A DNA stretch of 29,353 bases from Actinomycetota bacterium (GTDB lineage Bacteria; Actinomycetota; Thermoleophilia; Solirubrobacterales; Thermoleophilaceae). Position 1 is the first letter of the stretch. The number at the start of each line of letters is the position of its first letter. Under the pieces are notes generated by a model. The model was not told the DNA's origin and did not search any database. It worked only from the letters and a program-made list of their open reading frames with translations. Made by a program: the position numbers and the translations under genes. This document shows, piece by piece, positions 1 to 7,713 of the stretch. The DNA lies in contig VAXR01000048.1 in assembly GCA_005885165.1 (NCBI GenBank), positions 1-29,353 on the forward strand, given 5' to 3'.

Positions 1-57
1 CGACGATGTTCCAGATCGCCTCCGATCCGTGGCCTTCCTGCCACACGAGCACGAGCA

Positions 58-216
58 GTGGCGATCGACACCGCCGAGGAGGCCCTCGGGCCGCTGTACG
101 AGAAGGAGCGCGAGACGCTCCGCGTCCTGCTGCGCAAGGTCGCCGGCCTGCCGCCGGAAGCTCAAGGTGCTGGTGAGTCGCCCGGTGGCCGGCCTCAGCC
201 TGTGACGAACGCGTAA
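58..216 (+). pseudogene. Possible 3' fragment of a MarR-like regulator
   Basis: This is an open frame from GTG 58 to TAA 214-216, also open back to position 1. It encodes an Ala/Glu-rich amphipathic stretch (EEALGPLYEKERETLRVLLRKV) resembling the C-terminal dimerisation helix of MarR-family regulators, followed by a low-complexity tail. Upstream of GTG 58 the same frame reads as nonsense, and no other frame gives a recognisable winged helix in the 57 bases available. It is therefore either the end of a gene cut by the window edge with a frameshift near 50-60, or a relic. The family assignment rests only on a short helix pattern. Confidence 0.3.
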
Positions 217-224
217 GCGCGGTC

Positions 225-241
225 GCTTGACAGCGTCGTCA
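225..241 (+). promoter_or_regulatory. Shared upstream motif, copy 1
   Basis: GCTTGACAGCGTCGTCA occurs 36 nt before the ATG of the UBP zinc finger gene. The same 17-mer with one mismatch (G to T at base 11) lies at 9070-9086, 41 nt before the three-domain redox gene. The copies have TGAC/GTCA arms like a dyad operator, and the 16-bp layout (five-base arms, six-base spacer) resembles sites of CRP/FNR-family regulators. The motif also contains the -35 hexamer, so part of the match may simply be promoter sequence. Confidence 0.4.
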
Positions 242-255
242 GGGTTGGGTGTAAC
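227..255 (+). promoter_or_regulatory. Predicted sigma70-type promoter of the UBP zinc finger gene
   Basis: A perfect -35 hexamer TTGACA (227-232) is followed by 17 bases and TGTAAC (250-255), which matches four of six consensus -10 positions. Initiation would fall near 262, giving a leader of about 16 nt that contains the ribosome binding site GAGGAGA (264-270). The -35 lies inside a 17-bp motif (225-241) that recurs upstream of the gene at 9128. Confidence 0.5.
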
Positions 256-277
256 AAGCGGGCGAGGAGAGCGAACG

Positions 278-553
278 ATGGAGCTATGCACGCACTTGGA
301 CCAGGTTCTCGTCGAGAGACCCGACCAGGCGGCCGGATGCGAGGAGTGCCTCAAGATCGGCGACCGCTGGGTGCACCTACGGGTGTGCCGCAGCTGTGGT
401 CGCGTGCTGTGTTGCGACTCGTCGCCCAACCGTCACGCGTCCGCGCATGCGCGCGAGAGCCGGCATCCGATCGTCACGTCCATGGAGCCGGGCGAGGACT
501 GGTCGTACTGCTACGTCGATGATGTCGCCTTCGTGTTCGAGAGCGAAGACTGA
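278..553 (+). CDS. UBP-type zinc finger domain protein
   Basis: This 91-residue protein is made almost entirely of one ZnF-UBP domain. Candidate zinc ligands are Cys4/His6, Cys21/Cys24, Cys37/Cys40, Cys45/Cys46, His53, His57 and His63, followed by a short acidic tail. In eukaryotes this fold binds the ubiquitin C-terminus. Bacterial stand-alone versions are common in actinobacteria and their role is not known; a redox or zinc-responsive function is possible. ATG 278 is chosen because GAGGAGA lies 7 nt upstream and the zinc ligands begin at residue 4; an in-frame start at 227 would lie on the -35 element. The protein has no signal peptide and should be cytosolic. Its promoter motif is shared with the gene at 9128. 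Confidence 0.9.
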   Translation: MELCTHLDQVLVERPDQAAGCEECLKIGDRWVHLRVCRSCGRVLCCDSSPNRHASAHARESRHPIVTSMEPGEDWSYCYVDDVAFVFESED

Positions 554-603
554 GTCAGCGGCTGGCTGAGGGACGACATACAGCGGCAATCCGGGTCGAG
601 CCC

Positions 604-1638
604 GTGCCCGTTCCGGGCCGCCTGGAGATGCCGAGTGAGCTCCAGCCGCGCAAGCTCGCGAAGCGCGCGTTGACGGTCGCCGTCCTCGTTGTGGTTATCG
701 CGCTGGTCGTGGTTCTGGCGCCGGGCCTCGACCAGGTGCGCCACATCCTGATGAAGGGCAAGCCTGGATGGCTCGTGCTCGCCACCGCGTTGGAGGCGCT
801 CTCGTGCGTCTCCTACGTGTTGATGTTCCGCCCGATTTTCTGCCGGCACATGGGCCGGCGGACGGCCTGGGAGCTCGGCTGGTCGGAGCTGGCGATGGGA
901 TCGATCCTTCCGGCAAGCGGCATCGGCGGCCTCGCTCTCGGTGCCTGGGTCCTTCGCGAGGGCGGAATGCCCTCAGACCAGATCGCTCGCCGGTCGGTGG
1001 CCTTCTTCCTGATCAAGGGCGCGGTGAACTTCGTCGCGGTGACCGTGGTCGGCGCGCTGATGGCGGTCGGCCTCGTTGGGCCGCACAAGTCCGTGTTGCT
1101 CACCGCGGTGCCCGCGGCTGGGGCCGCCGTGGTGGTCGCCGTGGTGGTCCTCATTCCTCGAGTCGGGACCGGCGCTCTGCGCGAGCGCTCGGGTCGCATC
1201 GCGCACGCCATGGCCGCCGGCCGCCGGACGCTTGTCGGAGGGGTTAGCGAAGCGCTGTCGCTCGTCCGCCGAGCCGATCCGCTGCTGGTCATCGGCGCTA
1301 TCGGGTACTGGGCGTGGGACAACGCGGTGCTATTGGCGACGTTCCACGCTTTCGGGTACTCCCCGCCGATCTCCATCGTGCTGATCGCGTACCTGATCGG
1401 CCAGATGGGCGGGCTGCTGCCTATCCCGGGCGGGCTCGGCGGGATCGACGGCGGGCTCATCGGGACCTTCGTCCTCTACGGCACACCGGCGGCCGTGACC
1501 GCGGCGGCCGTGCTCGCGTACCGCATCATCCTGTTCTGGCTCCCGCTCCTGATCGGGGGCGTCGCGTTCGTGTCGCTGCGGCGCGGGCTCAACCGCGCCG
1601 ACCGGCCCGACCTGTGCGTGGTCCCCGCGGCGACCTGA
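604..1638 (+). CDS. Lysylphosphatidylglycerol synthase TM region / UPF0104 family membrane protein
   Basis: This is a 344-residue polytopic membrane protein with about eight hydrophobic segments, matching the MprF flippase-like domain (LPG_synthase_TM, UPF0104). The glycine-rich stretch near residues 262-285 (IGQMGGLLPIPGGLGGIDGG) is the family signature. Only the transmembrane part is present; the C-terminal aminoacyl-transferase domain of full MprF is missing. A role in moving or protecting membrane lipids or polyprenyl-linked intermediates is inferred from the family, and the substrate is unknown. The GTG at 604 is the longest start; ATG 628 (MPSELQ) is an alternative, with its GGAG directly adjacent. 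It lies 50 nt after the zinc finger gene and 22 nt before the cupin gene, so the genes could be co-transcribed. Confidence 0.85.
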   Translation: MPVPGRLEMPSELQPRKLAKRALTVAVLVVVIALVVVLAPGLDQVRHILMKGKPGWLVLATALEALSCVSYVLMFRPIFCRHMGRRTAWELGWSELAMGSILPASGIGGLALGAWVLREGGMPSDQIARRSVAFFLIKGAVNFVAVTVVGALMAVGLVGPHKSVLLTAVPAAGAAVVVAVVVLIPRVGTGALRERSGRIAHAMAAGRRTLVGGVSEALSLVRRADPLLVIGAIGYWAWDNAVLLATFHAFGYSPPISIVLIAYLIGQMGGLLPIPGGLGGIDGGLIGTFVLYGTPAAVTAAAVLAYRIILFWLPLLIGGVAFVSLRRGLNRADRPDLCVVPAAT

Positions 1639-1660
1639 GAGAGCCGTAGGCTGGGCCGAC

Positions 1661-2059
1661 ATGAGCTACACGATCAAGAACCTCCGCGAGATCGAGGACG
1701 TCGCGCCCAAGTTCGGGTTCTCCGAGGTCCAGGAGGCGCGGTTCCCGCGGAAGGACCTGGAGTCCGAGACGATCGGGCTCGCGTTCTACTTGGTGCGTCC
1801 GGGCTGCCGGCAGGCGTTCGCGCATCGCCACGAGCAGGCCGAGGAGATCTACGTCGTGCTGTCCGGCCGCGGGCGGATCAAGCTCGAGAACGAGATCCAC
1901 GACGTCGGTCCGATGGACGCGATTCGAGTCGCGCCGGACTTGGCCAGGGCGTTCGAGGCGGGACCGGACGGGCTCGAGCTGCTTGTGTTCGGTCCCCGCT
2001 ACGAGACCGACGGCGAGGTGCTGCGCGACAAGTTCTGGCCGGAGGAGGCGGATAAGTAG
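1661..2059 (+). CDS. Cupin domain protein
   Basis: This 132-residue single-domain cupin has first-motif residues near 46-60 (HRHEQAEEIYVVLSGRG), giving the usual His, His and Glu metal ligands. The second motif (residues about 79-100) lacks a clear metal-binding His, having AFEAG where one is expected, so metal coordination may be incomplete. Small cupins range from isomerases and dioxygenases to ligand-binding proteins, and nothing here fixes a substrate. ATG 1661 follows the membrane-protein stop by 22 nt. The next gene begins just after its stop, so the two probably share a transcript. Confidence 0.85.
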   Translation: MSYTIKNLREIEDVAPKFGFSEVQEARFPRKDLESETIGLAFYLVRPGCRQAFAHRHEQAEEIYVVLSGRGRIKLENEIHDVGPMDAIRVAPDLARAFEAGPDGLELLVFGPRYETDGEVLRDKFWPEEADK

Positions 2060-2060
2060 G

Positions 2061-2579
2061 TTGTCGGGCGTCGTGCACGAGACGCCCGACGACCTCGCTG
2101 CGCTCCAGGACCTCCTCGACCGAAGCTACGACCAGGCAGGACCGCACCTGCGGAGGATCATCACGCCGGAGCGCCGGCTGACCGCCGACCAGGTCAGCCA
2201 GCGGCTCATGGGAATGCGCCTGCTCGCCCTGGCCACCGTCACGAGCGACGGCCGGCCGATCGTCGGCCCCGTAGACGGGATCTTCTTCAAGGGCGCGTTC
2301 TACTTCGGCTCGTCTCCGGACTCCGTGCGCTTCAGGCACATCCGTGCCCGTCCGCACGTGAGCGCCACCCACCTCCCGGGCGAGGAGCTCGCGGTGACCG
2401 TTCACGGGCGCGCGGTGCCAGTCGACATCCGCGACGACCCGTTTCGGGAAGCGCTACTCGAGGTGTACGTCCCGCGCTACGGGGCGGAGTGGGAGCACGA
2501 CTTCCTCGACTCCGGCCCGCTCTACGCGCGGATTGAGGCCGATCGGATGTTCACCTTCCAGATGACGCCAAGCCGTTAG
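2061..2579 (+). CDS. Pyridoxamine 5'-phosphate oxidase (PPOX)-fold protein
   Basis: This protein of about 172 residues has the split-barrel flavin-binding fold. The core begins with RLLALATVTSDGRPIVGPV and continues through FYFGSSPDSVRFRHIRARPHVSATH, the typical strand-turn-helix pattern of PPOX/F420-dependent oxidoreductase-like proteins. The cofactor could be FMN, F420 or haem and cannot be told from sequence alone. The start is uncertain: TTG 2061 sits 12 nt after GGAGGAGG (2041-2048), while GTG 2073 would remove four residues. The in-frame extension back to 1983 overlaps the cupin gene and looks non-coding. It follows the cupin by one base and overlaps the opposite-strand MFS gene by 4 nt at its 3' end. 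Confidence 0.82.
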   Translation: MSGVVHETPDDLAALQDLLDRSYDQAGPHLRRIITPERRLTADQVSQRLMGMRLLALATVTSDGRPIVGPVDGIFFKGAFYFGSSPDSVRFRHIRARPHVSATHLPGEELAVTVHGRAVPVDIRDDPFREALLEVYVPRYGAEWEHDFLDSGPLYARIEADRMFTFQMTPSR

Positions 2580-4021
2580 GCGGGCGACTCCGCGGCCACG
2601 GCGCGGTCCCCAAGCGCCACGTGCGCGCGGCTGTCGCTGCTGCGAATCAGCGTCAGCGTCGCGATCAGCCCCAGCGCCACGAACCCGGCTCCGACGAGAA
2701 AGGCGTCGTGGAAACCCTGCGTCAGCACGCCGGGCACGCGCGAGGTCCCGGTCACCGAAATCGAGACGGCCGACAGGACCGCGAGCCCGAGCGCCCCGCC
2801 GACCTGCTGGGTGGTGTTGATCAATCCGCTGGCAAGCCCGGCCTCGCTGTCGCTGACCCCGGACACGGCGGCGATCGTCGTCGTGACGAACGCGAACCCG
2901 AGCCCCACCGCGGCGAGGAGCGACGGGCCGAGGATGTCCCCGAGGAAGCTCCCGTGCGCGGAGATCTGCGAGAACCAGACGAGGGCGGAGGCGATAAGCA
3001 ACATGCCCATCGCCGTCACCTGCTTAAAGCCGATCCGCGTGACCAGCTGCGACGCGATCCCGGCCGACAGGATGATCGAGACCGCCAGTGGCAGGTAGGA
3101 GAGCCCGGCCTTGATCGGGCTGTACCCGAGTACCTGCTGCATGTACAGCGAGATGAAGAAGAACATCGAGAACAGCGAAGCTCCCACGAGCAGGCCGACG
3201 ACGTTCGCCCCCCTGAGCGTCCGCAGCCGGAAGATGCGGAAGGGCACCAGCGGACTGCGGGAGCGGAGCTCGATCGCGATGAACCCGGCGATGAGCGCGA
3301 CCGCGGCGATCAGGAGCCCGATCGTCCGCGCGGAGCCCCAGCCGGCGCTGTTTGCGTCGAGCAGCGCGTAGACGAGCAGCGACAGGCCGGCGGTGATGCT
3401 CACCCCGCCGGCGAGGTCGAAGTGCCGTCGCGCGGCGTCAGACCGGCTCTCGGCGATCAGCGAGGGCGCGATCGCCGCGGCGATCAGCCCGATCGGGACG
3501 TTGACCCACAGCACCCACTGCCAGCCCAGTCCGTCCGTGAGCGCGCCGCCGAGCAGCACACCCGCGGCGCCGCCGCTCCCGGCCACGGCACCCCACACGC
3601 CCAGCGCCTTGTTGCGCTCGGCGCCGTCACGGAAGGTGGTCGTCACGATCGACAGCGCGGCGGGGGAGAGGATCGCCGCCCCGACGCCCTGCACGGTTCG
3701 CGCGGCGATGAGCTGGCCGGAGTTCTCGGCCAGGCCGCCAGCCAGCGACGCCAGCGCGAACAGCACGAGGCCCGACATGAAGACGATCCGCCGTCCCAGC
3801 AGGTCCGCCATGCGCCCGCCCAGGAGCAGGAAGCCACCGAATGTGAGCACGTAGGCGTTCACAACCCACGGCAGGTCGCTCTCCGTGAACTTCAAGGCGC
3901 GGCCGATCGTCGGAAGCGCGACGTTCACGATCGAGGCGTCGAGCACGACCACGAACTGCGCGACGCAGAGGAGCGCCAGCGCGATCCAACGGCGGTCTTG
4001 AGCGGCGATTCGGTTTGTCAT
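2576..4021 (-). CDS. DHA2-family (EmrB/QacA) MFS drug exporter
   Basis: This 481-residue transporter has about 14 predicted membrane helices, as in the 14-TMS drug:H+ antiporter-2 family. The N-terminal motif FVVVLDASIVNVALPTIGRAL in TM1 is diagnostic of EmrB/QacA-type pumps, and GGRMADLLGRRIVF is the MFS motif A loop after TM2. It should export lipophilic or cationic compounds at the inner membrane; the substrate is unknown. ATG 4021 has GAGGAA 8 nt upstream. It is divergent from the TetR gene at 4126. A promoter with two palindromic operators lies between them, so repression by that TetR protein with ligand-induced release is the likely control. The last 4 nt overlap the convergent PPOX-fold gene. 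Confidence 0.93.
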   Translation of the reverse strand: MTNRIAAQDRRWIALALLCVAQFVVVLDASIVNVALPTIGRALKFTESDLPWVVNAYVLTFGGFLLLGGRMADLLGRRIVFMSGLVLFALASLAGGLAENSGQLIAARTVQGVGAAILSPAALSIVTTTFRDGAERNKALGVWGAVAGSGGAAGVLLGGALTDGLGWQWVLWVNVPIGLIAAAIAPSLIAESRSDAARRHFDLAGGVSITAGLSLLVYALLDANSAGWGSARTIGLLIAAVALIAGFIAIELRSRSPLVPFRIFRLRTLRGANVVGLLVGASLFSMFFFISLYMQQVLGYSPIKAGLSYLPLAVSIILSAGIASQLVTRIGFKQVTAMGMLLIASALVWFSQISAHGSFLGDILGPSLLAAVGLGFAFVTTTIAAVSGVSDSEAGLASGLINTTQQVGGALGLAVLSAVSISVTGTSRVPGVLTQGFHDAFLVGAGFVALGLIATLTLIRSSDSRAHVALGDRAVAAESPA

Positions 4022-4053
4022 CGGGATTCCTCGCTTTCCGTCGGCGGGCGGTC

Positions 4054-4059
4054 TATAAT
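4054..4059 (+). promoter_or_regulatory. Consensus -10 box for the TetR gene
   Basis: A perfect TATAAT sits immediately before operator A, so initiation near 4066 would fall inside that operator. No good -35 hexamer lies 16-18 bp upstream. The leader to ATG 4126 would be about 60 nt. Autorepression by a protein bound at operator A follows from this geometry. Confidence 0.45.
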
Positions 4060-4081
4060 CCGGAACCTGAAGTCCGGTTCC
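4060..4081. promoter_or_regulatory. Operator A, predicted TetR-family binding site
   Basis: The inverted repeat GGAACC (4062-4067) / GGTTCC (4076-4081) has an 8-bp spacer. Bases 4060-4080 match 4090-4110 at 18 of 21 positions, so this is one of two copies exactly 30 bp apart, close to three helical turns. It lies just after TATAAT of the TetR gene and covers the probable start point of the divergent exporter promoter. Confidence 0.65.
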
Positions 4082-4083
4082 GC

Positions 4084-4112
4084 ATAGTACCGGAATCGGA
4101 ATTCCGGTTCAA
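4084..4112 (-). promoter_or_regulatory. Predicted promoter of the MFS exporter
   Basis: Read on the minus strand, TTGAAC (complement of 4107-4112) is followed by exactly 17 bp and then TACTAT (complement of 4084-4089). Each hexamer matches four of six consensus positions and the spacing is optimal. Initiation would be near 4077, about 55 nt before the exporter ATG. Operator B overlaps the spacer and operator A overlaps the start point. Confidence 0.45.
4090..4110. promoter_or_regulatory. Operator B, second TetR-family binding site
   Basis: The perfect 7-bp inverted repeat CCGGAAT (4090-4096) / ATTCCGG (4101-4107) has a 4-bp spacer. It is the second copy of the operator A sequence, with differences at copy positions 7, 9 and 13. 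It fills the spacer and part of the -35 of the predicted exporter promoter on the minus strand, so occupancy should block RNA polymerase. Confidence 0.65.
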
Positions 4113-4125
4113 GTTAAGTGTGACG

Positions 4126-4740
4126 ATGACCACAGCAATCCCAGTCCCAGTCCCAGAACGTGAGTGGCGGGCTGACGCGCGCCGGAATCGCAAGCGGGTG
4201 ATCAAGGCCGCCCGGGCCTGCATGGCACGGGACGGGCTCGACGCCCAGATGGAGGAGATCGCCAAGCGGGCCAAGGTCGGCGTCGGCACCGTGTATCGGC
4301 ACTTCAAGACGAAGGACGAGCTGGTCGAGGCGCTGGCGGTCGAGCGCTTCGAGCGCCTCCGCGACCTCGCGCTCGAGGCCCTCGCGCAGGACGATCCCTG
4401 GGAGTCGTTCGAGGGCTTCATGCGGGCGTCGGCGCGGATCCAGACCGAGGACCGCGCACTGTCGGAGGTGCTCACCTCGAAGCCCGAGACGATGGGCCGC
4501 GCCGCGGAGGCCGCCGGGATACTCGAGCTCGTAGGCGAGATCCTCGGCCGCGCCCAGGCAGCCGGCGTCGTTCGCAAGGACGCCCACCCATTCGACGTCC
4601 CGATGCTGATGTGCGCGCTGGCCGGAACTTTCCGCAACCCGCGCTCCGACCCTGAGCGCTACATCGGGATCGTCCTCGACGGGCTGCGCACACCCGGCGT
4701 CGCCCCGCTCACGAAGCTGCCCCCAGTCGCCGCCCACTAG
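4126..4740 (+). CDS. TetR/AcrR-family transcriptional regulator of the exporter
   Basis: This 204-residue protein has the standard TetR layout. The DNA-binding helix-turn-helix is at about residues 25-70, with the typical pattern EEIAKRAKVGVGTVYRHFKTKDELVEAL. The rest is an alpha-helical ligand-binding and dimerisation domain. The C-terminal segment with HPFDVPMLMCALAGTF resembles the SbtR-like C-terminal domain (TetR_C) seen in actinobacteria. ATG 4126 is chosen, with GTG 4120 as a two-residue-longer alternative; frame extensions back to 4015 would translate through both operators. No strong ribosome binding site is visible. Divergent from the DHA2 exporter, it most likely represses both genes and responds to an exported compound. 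Confidence 0.9.
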   Translation: MTTAIPVPVPEREWRADARRNRKRVIKAARACMARDGLDAQMEEIAKRAKVGVGTVYRHFKTKDELVEALAVERFERLRDLALEALAQDDPWESFEGFMRASARIQTEDRALSEVLTSKPETMGRAAEAAGILELVGEILGRAQAAGVVRKDAHPFDVPMLMCALAGTFRNPRSDPERYIGIVLDGLRTPGVAPLTKLPPVAAH

Positions 4741-4781
4741 CCTCCCGCTGAGGTTCGGCGAGAGACAGAGGGGGAGGGACG

Positions 4782-5108
4782 ATGCCGCTCTACCTATCGA
4801 GGTTCAGCTACACGCCGGAGACCTGGGCCAGGCTGATCGATAACCCGGAGGACCGTCGCAAGGCGGCTCAGTCGTACATCGAGTCGGTCGGTGGGAAGCT
4901 CCACGGGTTCTGGTACGCGTTCGGCGAGCACGACGGCTACACGCTGTGGGAGGCGCCGGACAACGTGTCCATGGCCGCCGTCGCCGTGGCCATTGGCGGC
5001 GGCGGCGCGGTCGCCGGACTCGAGACGACGGTTCTCCTTACCGTCGACGAGACGATCGACGCGCTGCGCAAGGCGGAGCAGATCCAGTACCGAGCGCCCG
5101 GCGGTTAG
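4782..5108 (+). CDS. GYD domain protein
   Basis: This 108-residue protein belongs to the GYD-domain family, a dimeric alpha/beta-barrel-like fold. The motif FGEHDGYTLWEAPDN, at about residues 47-61, gives the family its name; the first strand (PLYLSRFSYTPETWARL) and the glycine-rich loop AIGGGGAVAGLETTVLLT also fit. The function is unknown. Some members sit near oxidoreductases, but no such partner is adjacent here. The ATG has a strong ribosome binding site, GGGGGAGGG, a few bases upstream. The gene follows the TetR gene by 41 nt in the same direction and converges on the hydrolase gene with a 1-nt gap. Confidence 0.87.
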   Translation: MPLYLSRFSYTPETWARLIDNPEDRRKAAQSYIESVGGKLHGFWYAFGEHDGYTLWEAPDNVSMAAVAVAIGGGGAVAGLETTVLLTVDETIDALRKAEQIQYRAPGG

Positions 5109-5109
5109 A

Positions 5110-7413
5110 TCAGGGCTTCGCCGTGCGGTTCTTGAACGCCTTGTAGGACCGGCACGGCTCGCCCCTGAGGCCTGGACACGGCGGCAGGCCCGTTGGAACG
5201 GACACGCCCGGGATCACCGGGAGGATCAGGCGCGACCGCATGCGCTTGGAGTAGCCGACCGAGACCTTCGCGTGCCCCTTGGGGCTCGTCTCGCTGAACG
5301 ACCAGATGGGCTGGTCGCCGTTCGGAGCCGTGAGGATCACCCGGATCCGCGAGCCCGCGCGGTACGCGTGCCCCTCGTAGTAGAGGGGGATCACAACCTC
5401 CACGAATCGCTTCCGCGGGAACGGCCGCACGTCGGCTTTTCTGAAGGATGGGACCGGCTCTAGCAGCGTGCTCTTACGCGAGTCGAGCTTGCGCTCGTTG
5501 CCTCGCAGCCAGCCGTTCTGTACGAACGTCTCCTTGCCGTCCGGCCTGACCTCGGTGATGGTGGCCTGGAGATCGACGTTCCGTGCCGAGGAGCGGACCC
5601 AGACGTGCAGCGCGCCGGGGCCGACCACCGTCGTGTTGGCCGTCAGCGGCTTGGTCACGTACGCAAGCGCGTTGCGCGCGCGTGGCGACACCCAGTGATA
5701 GGTGGGCGTCGCGGTCCAGAGCCCGCCGGTCCCCGAGCTCGTGTCACCGGTGAAGTCGGTCAGCGGGCGTGCGTGGGCGTTCCACGTGAAGACGTTGGCC
5801 CCGGCGTGCTTCACCGGCTTGTCGGCGAGGGAGCCGCCGCGTGAGAGGTACCAGGACCGGGCCCTCGTGCCCGGGATCGGGAAGCTGGGCCAGGACTGCT
5901 CGAACCCCGGATACGGATAGCCGGGCTGCTTGCCGGCGCCGCTGTCGAAGAGCACGCGGATCGACGGGAGCTTCTCGAACGCGGCCAACGCTCCCGCATA
6001 GGTGGGCTGCTGCTGGATGGGGTCGGGCGGCATCGTCACGCCGGGTATCCCCATCGCCACCTCGTAGACCACGGGCGCTCCGCCCTGGAGGTTGGCGGAT
6101 TCCGTGATCGGCGCCTGGTGCGCGACGTACAGCTCCAGGAAGTCGTACCAGCGGTTGGCGGTCTCGGGATCGAGCGAGTCGATGTGGGTGCCGTTCGTGA
6201 ACGTGAACCACTTCTTCCGGGTCCCGGTGAAGCGGGAGGCCAGATCGGCGCAGTGACCGCCGGTCTGCTCGTCCGTCCACTGGCAGGCCGCGAACGTCGG
6301 GACCTTGATCTTGTGGACGAACGTGTCCGGTGAGGCGGGATCGGCCACCGATGGCCGGTAGTGGCTGTTGGACCGGACCTTGGCCATCAGGTTGGCCGCC
6401 TCGCCGTGGAGGACCTGGTTGGCCTTGCACGTCTTGTCGCCCTGCTGGATCCGCTGGTAGGCCCACGGCTGCCCGCCCTTGGGCGACGCGGGCTTCGCGT
6501 CGTGGATCCGCTCCTTGACCCAGGCGAGCGCGAACCCCGTGTTCAGGATGCCGCCCGGATACAGCGTCGTGGCCGACTGGTCGATCAGCGAGATCGGCGT
6601 GATCGCTTCGAGGCTCGGCGGGTCTGTCTGGGCAGTGAAGAGCTGGCTGATGCCGCCGTAGGAGATGCCCATCATCCCGACCTTGTGGCCCTGCACCCAC
6701 GGCTGGCGCGCAATGGTCTCGATCGCGTCGTAGCCGTCGAGGTTCTGAAGCGGCTCGAAGAAGTCGAACGCGCCGCCGGAGCAGCCCGTCCCGCGCATGT
6801 TGACGTCGACCACCGTGAAGCCCAGGTAGTTGGCGATTGGCGAGATCGAGCTCTGGGGCCCCGCCGGGTCCGCGTACCCGTATCCCGAGTACTCGAACAG
6901 GGTCGGATACGGACCCTGCGCCGGGAACGTCGGTGCCGGAAGGCCCGCGGCGGAGCCCACCGCCTTCGACCAGTCCTGCGGGGGGTGCACGTAGATGGCC
7001 AGCTTGGTCCCGTCGCGGGTCGTCATATAGCCGTAGCCGCTCGACGGGATCGACTGGTTGTAGCCGTTCGTGCTCGGCGGCTTCGATCGGTTCGAGAACA
7101 CCGTCAGCGGCCCTGACTCCGCCCCGCCCTTTACGAGGCGTACGCGGTACCCGGTGCCCGGCTTCACGTTGCGGAAGAGGAGGCCGCCGAGCGAGTCGGC
7201 GTTCTTTGTCGCGACCTTCCGACCCTTGTGGTTCAGGAGCGACACACGCGCGTTGGGGGCGACGCCGGTGACGTAGACCTGCTTGGCGCTGCCGTGCGCG
7301 CTGAAGCTCGCCGCCGAGGCGCCGCCGGCCAGCGCCAGCGTCCACGCCATGGCGGCGGCAGTCGCGACCGCACCGACGACGGCACGACTTCTCCAACCGC
7401 AGCCCGTCCCCAC
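5110..7413 (-). CDS. Secreted CocE/NonD-family hydrolase (X-Pro dipeptidyl-peptidase-like)
   Basis: This 767-residue exported serine hydrolase begins with a signal peptide (residues 1-34: basic start, hydrophobic core, GGASAA cleavage region). An Ig-like domain of about 70 residues follows. The S15/CocE alpha/beta-hydrolase domain has VVDVNMRGTGCSGG before the nucleophile elbow GISYGG (Ser251), and a probable catalytic His in FTNGTHIDS. The C-terminal jelly-roll domain (X-Pro dipeptidyl-peptidase C-terminal type) carries GALHVWVRSSARNVDLQATITEVRPDG. The family cleaves amides or esters, and the substrate is unknown. GTG 7413 is chosen because it opens the signal peptide; the frame runs on to 7620 but that stretch overlaps the DUF6510 gene and is Arg-rich nonsense. 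ATG at residue 22 is an alternative. Confidence 0.88.
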   Translation of the reverse strand: MGTGCGWRSRAVVGAVATAAAMAWTLALAGGASAASFSAHGSAKQVYVTGVAPNARVSLLNHKGRKVATKNADSLGGLLFRNVKPGTGYRVRLVKGGAESGPLTVFSNRSKPPSTNGYNQSIPSSGYGYMTTRDGTKLAIYVHPPQDWSKAVGSAAGLPAPTFPAQGPYPTLFEYSGYGYADPAGPQSSISPIANYLGFTVVDVNMRGTGCSGGAFDFFEPLQNLDGYDAIETIARQPWVQGHKVGMMGISYGGISQLFTAQTDPPSLEAITPISLIDQSATTLYPGGILNTGFALAWVKERIHDAKPASPKGGQPWAYQRIQQGDKTCKANQVLHGEAANLMAKVRSNSHYRPSVADPASPDTFVHKIKVPTFAACQWTDEQTGGHCADLASRFTGTRKKWFTFTNGTHIDSLDPETANRWYDFLELYVAHQAPITESANLQGGAPVVYEVAMGIPGVTMPPDPIQQQPTYAGALAAFEKLPSIRVLFDSGAGKQPGYPYPGFEQSWPSFPIPGTRARSWYLSRGGSLADKPVKHAGANVFTWNAHARPLTDFTGDTSSGTGGLWTATPTYHWVSPRARNALAYVTKPLTANTTVVGPGALHVWVRSSARNVDLQATITEVRPDGKETFVQNGWLRGNERKLDSRKSTLLEPVPSFRKADVRPFPRKRFVEVVIPLYYEGHAYRAGSRIRVILTAPNGDQPIWSFSETSPKGHAKVSVGYSKRMRSRLILPVIPGVSVPTGLPPCPGLRGEPCRSYKAFKNRTAKP

Positions 7414-7457
7414 GGCCGCGCACTCAATCAGGTCGCGCGGGCTCGCGTCGCAGTTCC

Positions 7458-7700
7458 CTAATCCAGCTCGAGGCCGGGGAGATGTACTCGGCTCTCGTCG
7501 CGAACGGCGACGAGGACCATCACCACGCTGCCGCATGAAGGGCAGCGAGCGACCGCACCGGGCGCGCGCGAGTAGACGACGAGCTCCGCGACCTCGGACC
7601 TGGCGCCGCAGTGCGTGCACCTCCCGCTCGCCGTGGTCATCTCCTTGCCAAACGCGGTGTAGAGCTCTCCCGCGATGGCGTTTCCGTCGAGTGCCTCCAC
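7458..7700 (-). CDS. DUF6510 family zinc-ribbon protein
   Basis: This 80-residue protein begins VEALDGNAIAGEL and carries two Cys pairs, CTHCG (about residues 26-30) and CPSCG (about 50-54), separated by a strand-rich segment. It matches the small DUF6510 family, which often accompanies sulfite-oxidase-like and ferredoxin-reductase-like genes in actinobacteria. The function is unknown; a zinc or metal-binding accessory role is inferred from the Cys pairs. GTG 7700 is the start because GAGGAGG lies just upstream and the conserved N-terminus begins there; the longer frame to 7862 is out-of-frame shadow of the reductase. It is the third gene of the operon, starting 13 nt after the reductase stop. 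Confidence 0.83.
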   Translation of the reverse strand: MEALDGNAIAGELYTAFGKEMTTASGRCTHCGARSEVAELVVYSRAPGAVARCPSCGSVVMVLVAVRDESRVHLPGLELD

Positions 7701-7713
7701 GGCTTCCTCCTCA

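Noticed and set aside
2621..4087. 488-codon plus-strand open frame
   Set aside because: It lies antisense to the DHA2 exporter, is Arg/Glu/Asp/Gly/Pro-rich without fold-like patterning, and arises from GC-rich codon use on the other strand.
7080..7100. GGTTCGAGAAC resembling a tRNA T-loop
   Set aside because: It lies inside the CocE-like gene with no acceptor stem or anticodon arm around it; no tRNA, rRNA or CRISPR array was seen anywhere in the window.
5744..7423. 559-codon minus-strand open frame
   Set aside because: It overlaps the CocE-like hydrolase in another frame; the hydrolase has clear motifs and this frame has none.
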